Origin: Paragorgia papillata
Taxonomy: Eukaryota; Cnidaria; Anthozoa; Scleralcyonacea; Coralliidae
Assembly (NCBI GenBank): GCA_035771165.1
Contig: JAWNZC010000351.1
Span: 5,917,501-5,981,500, forward strand
Direction of reading: 5' to 3'
DNA: 64,000 nt
Part shown: positions 1 to 11,689 of the stretch, in pieces
Layout: each line of letters begins with the position of its first letter
Numbering within the stretch: position 1 is the first letter of the stretch
The notes under the pieces: model-generated
The model's database searches: none
What the model was told of the DNA's origin: nothing
What the model saw: only the letters and a program-made list of their open reading frames with translations
Made by a program: the position numbers and the translations under genes

Positions 1-817
1 TAATGTTACTATTTATTTAGCACCAGACTAGCTTTTTGGGCGTTCATGACCCTTCACTTTGTAACTTACTTCGTTTCTTTTTGCTATACTAGCATCAAAA
101 TTAAATATAAGTACAAATAAAAGCTCTATCTCTATCTCGTTTAAAGTATCATCCTACCTTCCCGCAGCAGCACATTTCAGGCTTATAAATTTCTTTCCCA
201 CCAAAACCTCTCTGTCCTTTATTCTAGTTTGAATTATCGGTCCAAAAGTTGATATGTCATTGTCAACTAAAATTAAAGTTGAAAATTATTTTACCATTGA
301 TGGAGGAAAGTGGAGAAATCGTCGAATATTCTTATTGAAAAAAACCCCCAAAAAAGTATGTTACTGAAGAAAAAAAATAATACAGATTTTTATTAAACAC
401 ATGTCAAGTAAAACAGTTTTTTGTGGGCAAGCAGATAAATGTCTTATCAGACATTGTATATTTCTACTAATTTACAGTGTGCAATTAGTACTAAGCTCAT
501 CCATAAGTGGTTAGTCATTAAAAAAAATGTACTATTGTTCTAAAGTAGTATTTTTTATAATTTGAATGATATTTTGATGAAATTGGAAATTCATTTTTCT
601 TTAATATTTTTAAAAGAATACTTTTCTCCAGGCGTAGCAGTATAAATAGCGAATGACGTCGTTTGGAGAAAAAAAAATCAGATTTTTATGTAACACGTGT
701 CAAGTAAAACAGTTTTCAGTTTTCTGGTTTAAAGTGAAAACAGAACAAGTTTTCTATTATAAACTGAGATTACCACAACACTTGTGGATATCTCTTAAAA
801 TAAAGTAAAAATAACTT
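1..817. other. AT-rich non-coding stretch
   Basis: No open frame or splice-framed exon that I can support. Two related stretches of about 50 bp (around 367-420 and 668-717) share the words CATGTCAAGTAAAACAG / CGTGTCAAGTAAAACAG, so this is repeat-derived sequence. If the Ig gene to the right continues leftwards, this is intron or 3' gene sequence. Confidence 0.5.
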
Positions 818-1021
818 TATGGGGTCGCCACATAGAATGGGTATCTCCCCGAAATTCGAATTATAGAAGAATGGGGTCACTACCTAATGTGGGTATCTCC
901 CCAAAGTTAAAATTATGGGAAATTGTGTCACATTTATGTGGATATCTCCTCGAGATTCGATAGTGTAAATATAAAAATATGGGGTCACCACTTAATGTAG
1001 GCATCCCCCGAAGTGAAAAAT
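818..1021. repeat. Minisatellite, about 4 copies of a ~50-bp unit
   Basis: Four diverged tandem copies of a unit containing ATGGGGTCACCAC then GTGGGTATCTCCCCGAA, at roughly 818, 870, 920 and 980. The block lies directly downstream (minus-strand sense) of the second Ig exon, so it is probably intronic. It creates open reading frame that is not expected to be translated. Confidence 0.7.
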
Positions 1022-1129
1022 TATTAAAAAGGGTTCTATAAACAATATCAGAGATTTTTTCCCCCTTGCACGTAAATTGACTGCAATTAATTGAGATGCG
1101 AACACTTCTAAACAACTTTTCTTCTTTAC

Positions 1130-1453
1130 CTTTTGTTGCATTAAATATTATAGCATGAGACATGATAGAACTGTGACACTTTGGAAATACACAATCCAAG
1201 ATGCATTTGTATCCACGGGTAAAATCTTCCACATCTCTATCTTGAATGGTGGAAAATAGTAAAGTGCCATCCTCTAGGATTACACGGTTGCTATATTCAT
1301 CTAGGTGACGTAAACCACTACGAGGACTTCTTGATCCCCACTTATACAAACACCCACTGCTGTGAGAATGTTTGGGACACTCCAGACGATAAGGGCGTCC
1401 AACAGTAACTTGACGTATTTCCTCTGTTTTCCCACCTTTAAATTTTCCAGCAA
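1130..1453 (-). CDS. Second Ig-domain exon of an L1/contactin-type adhesion gene
   Basis: A 324-nt exon (108 codons). The acceptor (…TTATCAG) is just right of 1453 and the donor (AAAAG|GTAAAG) just left of 1130. Both are phase 1, matching the upstream Ig exon. The translation has a canonical Ig core: Y-R-L-E-C at the B-strand cysteine, Y-K-W at the C-strand tryptophan, then N-R-V…E-D-G-T-L-L-F-S-T-I-Q…D and G-Y-K-C at the F-strand cysteine. The D-G-x-L-x-F-S-x-I/V…D block is typical of the second Ig domain of L1/neuroglian/contactin-like cell adhesion molecules. Three extra cysteines (S-G-C, L-D-C, P-K-C) could form further disulfides. An N-glycosylation sequon (N-A-T) lies at the end. The protein would act outside the cell at the membrane. 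The family call is by motif only. Later exons are not in the window. Confidence 0.72.
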
Positions 1454-2077
1454 CTGATAATGATAAAATTATTGTGCAGTTTATAAGTAATAGATAAAAC
1501 ATAAGCAGCCGATATTTATCTGATATACATCGAACGTACTTAAAAAACTGATGCGTAGAAATGTTCGATTATTTTAAAAATACAAACTGTTTTATCTGAG
1601 AAAATCAAACGAAAAGTTTATGTAAATCAGGACGATTATCTTGCCGATTTACAGATATTGATTAAATATTAAATTCTTTGATTTTTCCTTATGAATTATT
1701 AATGAGTTTTGTTAAAAAACTGTTATAAAGTTTTTACATAACGTCCATACTATGTTTCATTGATGAAAATGAAATCATAAAATAAAATGGCTTGGAGTAG
1801 ATTTGATCTGGTTTTACTGCCAGACCTTTCTTGCATCTTAGTATGACTATTATGAAGGTATAATAGAACTTCGGCTTTGCAGATAACATTGATTTAGGTC
1901 TGGATAATTCTTAATATCATGCTCAGCCTCATCCAATAATTGTTTGATAACTCAAAAACAATCATTTTAAATGTTTTTTCATATAAGACATAATTTTCGT
2001 TTTATAGGAATTACCTATATACGTATTGCGGACAACACGAAAATTTTTCTCTATGTTAGTAGTGTTTTCAGCTTGAT

Positions 2078-2600
2078 GTTGGTAAAGTTTTTTTGTTTGT
2101 TTTTGCTGTACAATCTGTCTTAAGTTAAACTCAAAGAAAAACTCTGAACTCCAGACGGGACTCGAACCCACAACCTTCCGAATGCCAGCCGGACACTTTC
2201 ACCATTGAGCCACTGGAACTCGGATGGTAGACCGAGGTTGTTTTCGATATTTATACGTCTGGGAACTAGTCAAAACAAACGAAAAAACTTTACCAACTTC
2301 AAGCTGAAAACACTACTAGCATAGAAAAACATTCACTGAAAATAAACTGACACAATGCGACTTGTAGCGCCAACAAGTACTTGTGACACACGTACGGTTT
2401 GACTATAGTTCCCACGTATAAATATCGAAAACAACCTCGGTCTACCATCTGACCTCCAGTGGCTCAATGGCGAGAGCGTCCGGCTGGCATGCGGAAGGTT
2501 GTGGGTTCAAGTCCCGTCTGCATGGAGCTTGGAGTTTTTCTCTGAGTTCAACTGCTTACGACAGCTTATACAGCAAAAACAAACGAAAAAACTTTAACAC
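2078..2600. mobile_element. Inverted pair of tRNA-derived SINE copies
   Basis: Two copies of one sequence face each other: minus-strand arm about 2078-2270, plus-strand arm about 2400-2600. Each carries a tRNA-like head with an A-box-like TGGCTCAATGG (plus copy 2460-2470) and a B-box-like GGTTCAAGTCC (2504-2514) at tRNA spacing, then a shared non-tRNA body ending in an A-rich tail. The arms also share sequence before the tRNA-like part (CGAAAACAACCTCGGTC). They lie in the intron between the two Ig exons and overlap the donor side of the first Ig exon only with tail sequence. The tRNA arms do not close properly, so these are SINEs and not tRNA genes. Confidence 0.65.
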
Positions 2601-2633
2601 GAAAGTTCTTTACGGTACTATGTACTACTCTAC

Positions 2634-2924
2634 CTTTGAATTTTACTCCAATCTTTCTGCCAAATATTCGTCCAAAGGAGGAAGAAACGAATAATTGGTA
2701 AATCCCCTGATATCTAAGGTCAGCATAATTTATATAAACCACAAGTTTGTCACTGTCATATCTACCAAACTTTAAAGGATAATCTTTATCAATTAAAGTG
2801 CCATTATGGTACCATTGATATTTTTTATCACCAGGTCCAGCTACCAAACTTTTTAAACCTTCAAAATACATGTCACTGCCATTATAATCTTCTGCATCCT
2901 GCAAAATCTGAAGTTGTCCTTCCC
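2634..2924 (-). CDS. First Ig-like exon, lacking both core cysteines
   Basis: A 291-nt exon (97 codons) bounded by an acceptor (TATATCTAG) at 2925 and a donor (TTCAAAG|GTAGAG) at 2633, phase 1 on both sides. The fold signature of an I-set Ig domain is clear: Y-Q-W-Y-H-N-G-T-L-I on strand C, then L-V-V-Y-I-N-Y-A-D and G-I-Y-Q-L-F-V-S-S-S-F-G-R on strands E-F-G. The two disulfide cysteines are missing: the B-strand position reads S-L-V-A and the F-strand position Y-Q-L. This is unusual for an N-terminal adhesion Ig domain, and the frame is intact. Together with 6733-6814 and 1130-1453 it forms signal peptide, Ig1, Ig2. Further exons could lie in the long first intron. Confidence 0.68.
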
Positions 2925-3300
2925 CTAGATATAAAGAAATGAAATAATGTTGAAAAGAGTGCTGTATAGGCAGTGTTTTAATTTAAATAGAGCAAACTGA
3001 AAAGGTGGTAAACTGTCGAGATTAGTTTTGAGATTAGCCCTTCATCAGAGTAAAATGTGATGAAATAAAGTGAAACACGGCTTATATAATATATGCCAGC
3101 TATATCAGTTGTGCTAGTAATCTTGAGCTATTTTTTTTGCTGTGTATATAGTTACATCTATTTGCATGGTATATATAAGATAATACATGTTGTGTAATTA
3201 CAGTTAGAGTCAGGGTTGGAGTTTATAGGGTTCGTGTTGGTGATTAACTGTTGTTATTTTGGGTTATGACCAATAGATTGATTCACCAGGCGAAAAGCGT

Positions 3301-3408
3301 AATCTTGTAATGAATATAAGCGCCCAGCATAAAACTCGAAGGAGCGGAATTTTTAGAAATGCCTCTCCTTGGAATTTTATGCTAGGCTGTTATATTCATT
3401 ACAAGATT
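3301..3408. repeat. Short imperfect inverted repeat (MITE-like)
   Basis: AATCTTGTAATGAATATAA at 3301-3319 is repeated inverted at 3390-3408. Internal parts also pair (AGCATAAAA with TTTTATGCT). It lies in the first intron of the Ig gene. No coding capacity. Confidence 0.55.
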
Positions 3409-3800
3409 ATTTGGAGTTAAGGTATTAACAATATTTGACGATCTTAAAATTATTTTATGTATAACTTTAGTTTTATTTCTTTTTCTAAATATCCATGAGG
3501 ACTTTTAGTAGTCATTAATTCCTTCATGCATGTGTCACCGGCACATTGAAGAAAGGAGGGGAAATGACGAAATTCAGACTGAAGTGAATCACAAGACACC
3601 ATTATATTTCCGGACAAGCGGGGGGAGTTTCGGAACCGTTTTACGGAACCGAGTTTCGGAGGAAGCGTAAAAGAGAAAGTGACTATAAGGGAGCATCTGT
3701 GATCAATAGATTCACATGTAAAATCTATAGTAATCATTATAGCCAACAAACTATCCGTAACTATATAAAAAAAGTAAGAAAACTGTATAATATCGTATAT

Positions 3801-4835
3801 AGACGGCCGGCCAACCTCGATAAAAGTGTCTCAAAAACACCGTTGATGGCATTTTTTGTTACAAGCAGGCAACCATGCCAGATCGTATCGGATAGTGCAT
3901 ACTTTGAACGTGAGTGGGGTTGCCAGCCGTAATTTTGAATTTATATACTAAAATTTATGGGTTTTTAAAAACACATTGGAATGGATGGGATTTCTGTGGA
4001 GTCATGCAAACTACGTTGGTGTTCTATTTTGAATGGCTCACTTCAGAATGCATCCAATCAGCGTGCGTGAAGTTATGATTAACCTAATTCGCATAACTCA
4101 CAATGATAAACAAACAAGAAATATGGCGTAAATACACCTAAATATAACACTTCAAGGAAAAGCTACAACAACATAAGCTTGCAAAGAATCAGAAATTTAT
4201 TGGATCTGGCAGCTACAGGAAAGTCTCATATTCGTAAATTACCTCGTTTTATTTTGATAATTTGCCGATACCGCCATGCATCTACTGCTATAAAGCTGAG
4301 CTTTTATACTACATTGTAGTGTTACTTATATTGTTCCTTAGACATTTCACCGGTTCTGGCGGTTCAACAGTGCTATCTTGTGATACACGAAAGGCAACCG
4401 GTCTAGTCATCTTGATCAATGTCTAAGCTACATTTCTATGGTGGTTGCCTACTTGTAACAAAAAGTTGGCTGCTTGTTATGGCTGTTCTTCGAAGTGTTA
4501 TATTTAGGTGAATTTGCGCCATGTTTCTTGTTTGTTTATCATTGTGAGTTATGCGAATTAGAATAATCAAAACTTCACGCACGCTGATTGGATGCATTCT
4601 GAATTTAGCAATTCAAATAAAACACAAACGTATATTAGACGGCTCTTTACAGATATCCCATCCATCACATTGTACTTTAAAAAAGCTCTATATTTTAGTA
4701 TATAAATCAATAATTACAGATGGCAACCCCCCTCACCTTCAAAGTATGCACTATCCGATACGATTTGGCATGGTTGCCTGCTTGTAACAAAAAATGCCAT
4801 CAAAAGTAATATTTTGAAGCCTTGGCCGGCCGTCT
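3801..4835. mobile_element. DNA transposon remnant with ~350-bp terminal inverted repeats
   Basis: Left arm 3801-4153 and right arm 4492-4835 are inverted copies starting AGACGGCCGGCCAA and ending TTGGCCGGCCGTCT. The roughly 340-bp centre has no long open frame, so this is a non-autonomous element. The arms have diverged by several indels. Target-site duplication is unclear. Superfamily not assigned. It sits in the first intron of the Ig gene. Confidence 0.72.
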
Positions 4836-5270
4836 AATAATAACACGTACACATGAGCTATAGACGTCTGGTAAACAGGCTATAGCTGGCCATTTTATAT
4901 GGCGTTTAATTTAAGCTAGTGAAAGATAAAAAGTAAAATATATAATAAAAACATGTGGGAAAGAAATTAAAAAAATATGTGCTAGGGGGTAAACGCCTAT
5001 GGTTTGGGTTTTTGTTGTGGTTAGTTGACCTAGATAGATAATCTCGCCATATGATATAATTATATGCCAAAATATGCCACCACCCAACCCACCCACCCGA
5101 TTTATATACAACTGCAACTCTATCTCGAACTCGGATCCAAACTCAAAGATATAGAATTACTTATAATTCTTCTCTAACTATATGCCAGTGACCATGCAGT
5201 TAGGCGGGTTATTTATTGTTAGGATTACGGTTATAAAACACCTTTCGGTTTATACGGTTATAGCTACTCA
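4836..5270. other. Non-coding intronic stretch
   Basis: Between the long-TIR element and the minisatellite. Nothing coding is recognised. Simple AT-rich sequence with short ACCC-rich tracts near 5085. Confidence 0.4.
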
Positions 5271-5716
5271 GAATTGTATTTTGCGCTTTGGCCTATACTG
5301 AATTGTATTTTACGGTTTACGTTAGGCCTACTGAATTGTATTTTGCATTTAGGCCTACCAAATTGTATTTATTACGGTCAAGCCTACCGAATTGTATTTC
5401 ACAGTATAGGCCTACCGAATTGTATTTCACGATCAGGCCTACCGAATTGTATTTCACAGTTAGTTAGGCCTACCGAATTGTATTTCACGATCAGGCCTAC
5501 CGAATTGTATTTCACGATCAGGCCTACCGAATTGTATTATACGATCAGGCCTACCGAATTGTTTTTTACATGCGGTTATAGGCCTACTGAATTGTATTTT
5601 AATTTACGGTTTGTCCTACCGAATTGTATATTTTCCGGTAAGGCGTATCAAATTATATTTTACGGTTAGACCTACTGAATTGTATTTTACGGTTAGACCT
5701 ACCGATTTGTATTTTA
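5271..5716. repeat. Minisatellite, ~26-32-bp unit
   Basis: About 15-17 tandem copies of a unit with the core GGCCTACCGAATTGTATTT and a variable spacer such as CACGATCA. Copies are most regular around 5400-5560 and drift at both edges. The open frames on both strands follow from the repeat and show no codon bias, so I do not call a gene. Within the first intron of the Ig gene. Confidence 0.85.
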
Positions 5717-6732
5717 CGGCCACGGCCAGGCCTAAACGTATACGTACAGGGTCTGACAGTAAAGTAAGTTGCATTATTATTTTCGAATAAATTAAATCTA
5801 GAAGGTCGTCTATCCCTCTCAGACTGTTCAAAAAGTCTTTCACTTAAATTGTCAGGTGCTTGAAAATTAGTCCGGATGGGCGGATTTTACGCGTAAGCAA
5901 AACGCATATCCGTAGGAATAGTCATTCGAAATTTGTGAAATGGAATGTGTTGTGTAAACGAAGCACAAAAAAAATACAAAAACGCACAGCCAACCTTGTC
6001 TTGTGTATATGATTATTATTTTTGGTGTTTAAAGATATCCATTTTCTCAAATTCTAGACTAATTACAGGAAAACGTGCGGCTTTGTTTAACTTTTGGTTA
6101 GAACACTCGTGAATCAATGCTTCATTGCACTCTCTCTTTCACACTTTCCTCTCGATTTTCGCTTTTGTCCAGTTCCAAACGAGATTGTGATCGTATTTTG
6201 TTGGCGTGAAAATTGTAGATAAATAAGTAAAGTTGCTAAATATATTCGGGTTAATTGTCATGGTAACAGAAACACCTGCTTTGCAAGCTTAGCCGCTTAA
6301 CAGTGATAGCACGAGTCCCTTAGTAGGATCTTGAAACAACTACATGTATATACATATTGTGGATATGTTATATATGATATGTGTCGTATAAACAATCTAT
6401 CGTATAAAGGTATATATAGCTACAGAAAACACAAAGCGAAACCTCAAATGTTTGAACAATTTAGATTATTGATCTTTGGTAAAACACACAGTCGGGAGAG
6501 CTGTACTTATGCATTAGCGTTAAGAAATAATAGGGAAAGTGAAACGAAATTAAACGAAATCAAACGAAAAAGTCTGGAAACTTAACCAGTATATTGTAAA
6601 TCGATTAGCCATAATGATTTTGTTGTCACTTATTGGATAAATGAGTCAGTCCGCATATACAGTGTATCAAGCACAGCACGATTCTGTCGATCAGTTTGTC
6701 TGATAACCCCAAGAAAGCAAATTATGACTTAC
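5717..6732. other. Non-coding intronic stretch
   Basis: No supported gene. A short plus-strand open frame at 6331-6585 has no recognisable domain. The sequence is intron 1 of the Ig gene in the model proposed here. Confidence 0.4.
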
Positions 6733-6814
6733 CTGATCTGAATTGAAATATAAGGAAGAATAAAAACATCAAAGACATGAAGAACGTTTGTTGTTTCTCT
6801 AATGACAATCGCAT
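6733..6814 (-). CDS. Signal-peptide exon of the Ig adhesion gene
   Basis: On the minus strand a strong acceptor with a pyrimidine tract (TTTTCTTCCAG) is followed after 5 nt by ATG (6814-6812). It then encodes 27 codons with a basic start (M-R), a charged stretch, and a long hydrophobic core (F-F-M-S-L-M-F-L-F-F-L-I-F), ending at a donor G|GTAAGT in phase 1. That phase joins exactly to the phase-1 acceptor of the Ig exon at 2924. The hydrophobic core is typical of a secretion signal. Only 5 nt separate the acceptor from the ATG, so the 5' UTR either comes from an upstream exon or is trans-spliced. Assignment to the Ig gene rests on strand, phase and order, not on transcript evidence. Confidence 0.5.
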
Positions 6815-8002
6815 AAAGCCTGGAAGAAAATTACAATCATAAGTGTTGCATTTCAGGATGAAAACTCTCGAAGTTATAACTAAATGCCTGACAAAACATG
6901 TTAATGATCATTGTTTGCTGTCAGTTAACCAATGGACGTGTTGTTGTTATGTATATGCAAATCATATTTGAGGCATGCATGAGAGAGCGTTGGATGGTAG
7001 CCATATAGAAGAAGAATATGAACAAAAAAACATGTAATCATTCAACAAGATCAAGGGCATGCATAGTTTGAATCTTGAGCATAAAGTGCATGTATCGCAT
7101 AAATTCTAAGAAAAAACATTAATCTTCATGAAATGCGTGGTGTATTATCATGTGCAGAAAAAGTTGTTTACAAATTATAAATTGAATTAAAACTCTTATC
7201 AGCTGGCCTGATCTCAATAACATTAATTACGACAAAATGTTTTGTTGCAAACAATATATCTATATCTGTATCTATACTTATATTTATTGCAAAATAATTT
7301 CCAGTTCAAGTATCGATGTGTCATTAATATAGATAAACGCAATGTTGTTTTTACGTATCATTTGCTTTATTAAATATATATGGTTTATGCGCATGCGTGC
7401 GATTTTGCGGTTGATATAGGCTTTTCCAAGTACATGTATTATTGAAATTCTGGCTTTATTTAGATTATTAAGAAACTAAGACGTTTTAAAGATAATTTAT
7501 ACAGCAAGAATCGGATTTTGGGTTTCATACTAGGATAACAGAACAATGATTTCTCCATAATCGAATGAAATTCTTTCATCTTCCAATGAACTAAGTGACG
7601 ACTTTTTGCGTGATTTGCTGTTAATTTACCAAAATATTTCACTAATAATTATAAACCAGTAACCACATGCGGTAAAACCTTTTACAGTCTCCAACGTGCT
7701 GTTCTGAGGCTTCTTGATCTCCATTAAGTAATTACAAAAAGTTGTATAATATAAGGGTAGTATAAAAAAATCTCCAAGAAATTTTTTTATTGTCTATATA
7801 TAGAATGCAGTATTTTCTACAATTGACCTCGAAAAAATTTAACTCTTTCTTCTCCTTGGATTGTCCCAGTGCATGGATGAGTAGACCCAGTCCAAATCAC
7901 GGCAGAAAACAAAACAAGAACCGGTTAAACGGGTTTTAAACGGGTTACTTCGTCCTAAATCTTGGACGAAGCGAAACACGAATACGGCAGAGCCTCCCTT
8001 CT
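6815..8002. other. Upstream region of the Ig gene, no gene recognised
   Basis: Should hold the promoter or a 5' UTR exon of the minus-strand gene, but I see no decisive TATA box or exon. A small minus-strand open frame (7460-7642) has no family resemblance. Confidence 0.35.
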
Positions 8003-8902
<900 letters not shown>

Positions 8903-9164
8903 ATGTGTTTGATGCAGCAAGTTGAAACAATGTCGGTTGTCAAATTCATGAGCTGCAGCAAGTTGTTATGACCATGCAACAAGTTTGTATGACAAATTAA
9001 TTATTGTTAAGTGCCGAGTCGTAACAGAAATTTGTTGAAATAATCTGCAAAAAGAAATTTTTTTAACAAAAGTCACTGCATTATTAACTTGATGACAAGT
9101 TGTAACATGGTCGGCTGTATAAAAATAGAACAAGTAAGCTGGTTAGCCATAGCCTTATATATAT

Positions 9165-10015
9165 TTAACAATTAGTCACCGAAGTCGAGGTGACTATATC
9201 GGTGAATATTTACCGAGCGGCGAGGTAAATACACCGATAGTCACCGAGACTGAGGTGACTAATTGTTTTAGTATAATTTCAGAGGTTGATAAAAACCAAT
9301 CACGTTGAAACAAAAACTTTTAAACAACTGCTTTCATTTTAGCAGTGGTGATTCTGTTTATTCACAGACAATGTTAGCAAGCCACATGCAGTCTTTGTCA
9401 GTAAATAATTTAAAAAAAAAAGAGTAAACAACATCCTACTTTGGAACTAAACTTGTACATACGTTCAAATATATGCTAAAAAGACTTTTATTCTGGTGTT
9501 TTGGCTTCTGTGTTACAGACTTTTTGCACTTAATTCATGTTCAATATGTTCTTCACTCATGACGAAGTTTTCGAAAACATCGCTACGACCAAAGCCTAAC
9601 CAAAACTTACTAGAAAACACGAAAAATTATAGAAAATATACTTCCTTACCTTTACAAAGTTTTGTTTTTACGATATTTGATATGTACAACATCTCAGTGA
9701 TAAATATTTTCAGTATTATGCTCTATTGTTTGTTTACAGACACCATTTTGAAAAAAAATCAACACTTCAATGAATCGACAAATTCTAAAATCTCATACTT
9801 CAAAATGACAACTCCGCGAGGGGGAGAATGAAACGAGTAAAGTCAGTGTTGAATAAGTACCAGACTATTTTCCAAAACTACTTTTAAAGAACAATTTCTT
9901 GTGATGCGATAGTCACCGCGCTAGGCGGTGACTATTACCACAGAGTCACCGCTGAGCGGACCAATCAGAAAGCTGGAAAGCCTCTTTGCCACCATGAAAT
10001 TATACTAAATATATA
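9165..10015. mobile_element. DNA-transposon remnant with clustered short palindromes
   Basis: The left edge has ACAATTAGTCACCGA…GAGGTGACTAATTGT, and the right edge has a second cluster (GATAGTCACCGC…GGTGACTATTACC). TTAGTATAATTTCA near 9268 recurs inverted near 10000. The interior holds a short open frame (9496-9831) with no known domain. A related end sequence occurs at 14840-14935. Probably a non-autonomous element; superfamily not assigned. Confidence 0.5.
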
Positions 10016-10211
10016 TAGTAGAGCCCAGTAGAGAATCATAGGTGGTGCATGTATAGCGTACTACGTTTCAACAGGAGGGGTTAAACATATTTAGATGCGA
10101 AAAAGGTTATTACAGGTAATATTACAGTAACTCATTATTGAAGGATTTGGGTCTCTATAGGTAATCAGCATGCATGGAAGTCGATTGCATGCACGAACAC
10201 TATATCTAATA

Positions 10212-10388
10212 TCTATTAGACATTTCAGAATTGCGCTAGAGACCTGGGGATAGCAAGGTTGACAATGCATCATGGAACTGTTTTTGGGGACGGGTTCTTT
10301 GTTCACGTTCCCCAAGACAACCCCATGATGCATTGTCGACCTCTCTATCCCCTGGTCTCTAGCGCGATTCCGAAATGGCTAATAGGTA
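10212..10388. mobile_element. Palindromic MITE
   Basis: Arms at about 10212-10275 and 10323-10388 are inverted copies (ATTAGACATTTCAGAATTGC left, inverted right), separated by about 48 bp. The internal words GACAATGCATCATGG and CCATGATGCATTGTC pair. No coding capacity. Confidence 0.7.
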
Positions 10389-11125
10389 TACTATATCTCG
10401 CAATATATCTGATCCATGCACCTGTAGGCACAATATTAGAAGCGCCTCTATACCTGTTGTGAATTAAAATATCTTTGTTTTGGGCCCTTGGTTGAACTTA
10501 TATATTAGACTTCAGTCATTGACATATTTTGTGTTGCTGTGAAAACTAATCGACTTAATCATCATGCAGTGTTCGATAGTTTGTTGTGTACCATTTCTGA
10601 GTCATTTTCGACCCAATGGAATTTATTTCAAGTTTTGTTTACTCCAGCTTGAGGAGTGAGGAGCTTATACAAGTCATGCATAAGTTCTGGCTGACTCATT
10701 CTCTTCCTGACAAACTATGTGCGACCTTTAACATAAGGAAGCTAAAGATTAAATTAGTATATAGAACTCTGTTGAGTGTTTATAACGAGTGTCTCTTTTA
10801 AAAGAGGGGGTTACTCTCATATATCGATTATATGGGGACGTACCGCTCGTTAGACCACGGTGGTCATTTTTAGTCGTGAAATACAAATACAAATAGATTG
10901 CGATTACTAAAGCAAACTTCTAAAAATTAAATGATATATTGAATGGTCATTATATTGAATAATTATGGTCTTTAGACCATTACATTTATCTGAAGAGTAC
11001 GACACCATACGCGTGTGGCACGAAACTAACTAGTAATAAAAATGTCTAATCATGATCACAACTGTTGAGTCTTTGAACTTTTACTAATAATATGCTCTGG
11101 ATTTCCATTGAGCATTCTGCCAACG

Positions 11126-11130
<5 letters not shown>
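10389..11130. other. Non-coding stretch
   Basis: No gene recognised. A short open frame at 10616-10801 has no domain. Ends in a (TA)n run at 11133-11158. Confidence 0.35.
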
Positions 11131-11163
<33 letters not shown>

Positions 11164-11165
11164 CA

Positions 11166-11415
11166 CGGGTGGCGTGTGCTCTTAGGGCGCTGCCTCTATC
11201 TGGGTACTCCCTTCGTCTGGGAATAACCCCGTTCTCGGGCTTGGACCATATGAGTAGAGTTTAGTTGGTCTCTCCCGCATGCTTCGATGGTTTTTTCACA
11301 GGGTTTTCCGGTTTTCCTCCCTGGCGCAAAATCAACACCATTTGCATGGGATAGGAGTAGCGCCCACCCCTACCAAAGGGTAGAGGCCAACGAAAGAGGA
11401 GCCTGAAAGAGGAGC
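11166..11415 (+). mobile_element. 5S-rRNA-derived SINE, diverged copy
   Basis: Plus-strand copy of the family seen best on the minus strand at 57634-57925. It begins GGCGTGTGCTCTTAGGGCGC, keeps a damaged 5S-like segment (GGGTACTCCCTTCGTCTGGGAA), and then the shared body with CGGTTTTCCTCCC and AAAATCAACACCATTTGC. Immediately preceded by a (TA)n tract. Confidence 0.6.
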
Positions 11416-11689
11416 CTTATTTATAATCTATTTATAAACTTGTTTTGTTTTGACCAAGGTCCACTGGCAATTAATACTAACACGCACAGATAGCAGAGCG
11501 ACAAAACAAAGATTGTTTTACCGTATATAGTTCCCAATAATTAGCGTATTCCTGAACTTACGAACTTATGTTGAACTTATGTTTGTCAACATATACCTTA
11601 TATGGTTTCTTTCATATTTTTTTTAGAAAATATTATTTAGTCTGGTTTCTTTAAATTTAGGGATCTGCGGCCTTTTGTAAGCCTGTATA

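Noticed and set aside
2150..2520. Functional tRNA genes
   Set aside because: A and B boxes are present, but acceptor and anticodon arms do not close and both copies continue into a shared SINE body.
6331..6585. 84-codon plus-strand frame
   Set aside because: AT-rich, no domain, lies opposite an intron of the Ig gene model.
9496..9831. 111-codon plus-strand frame
   Set aside because: Lies inside a repeat element and has no transposase-like motif.
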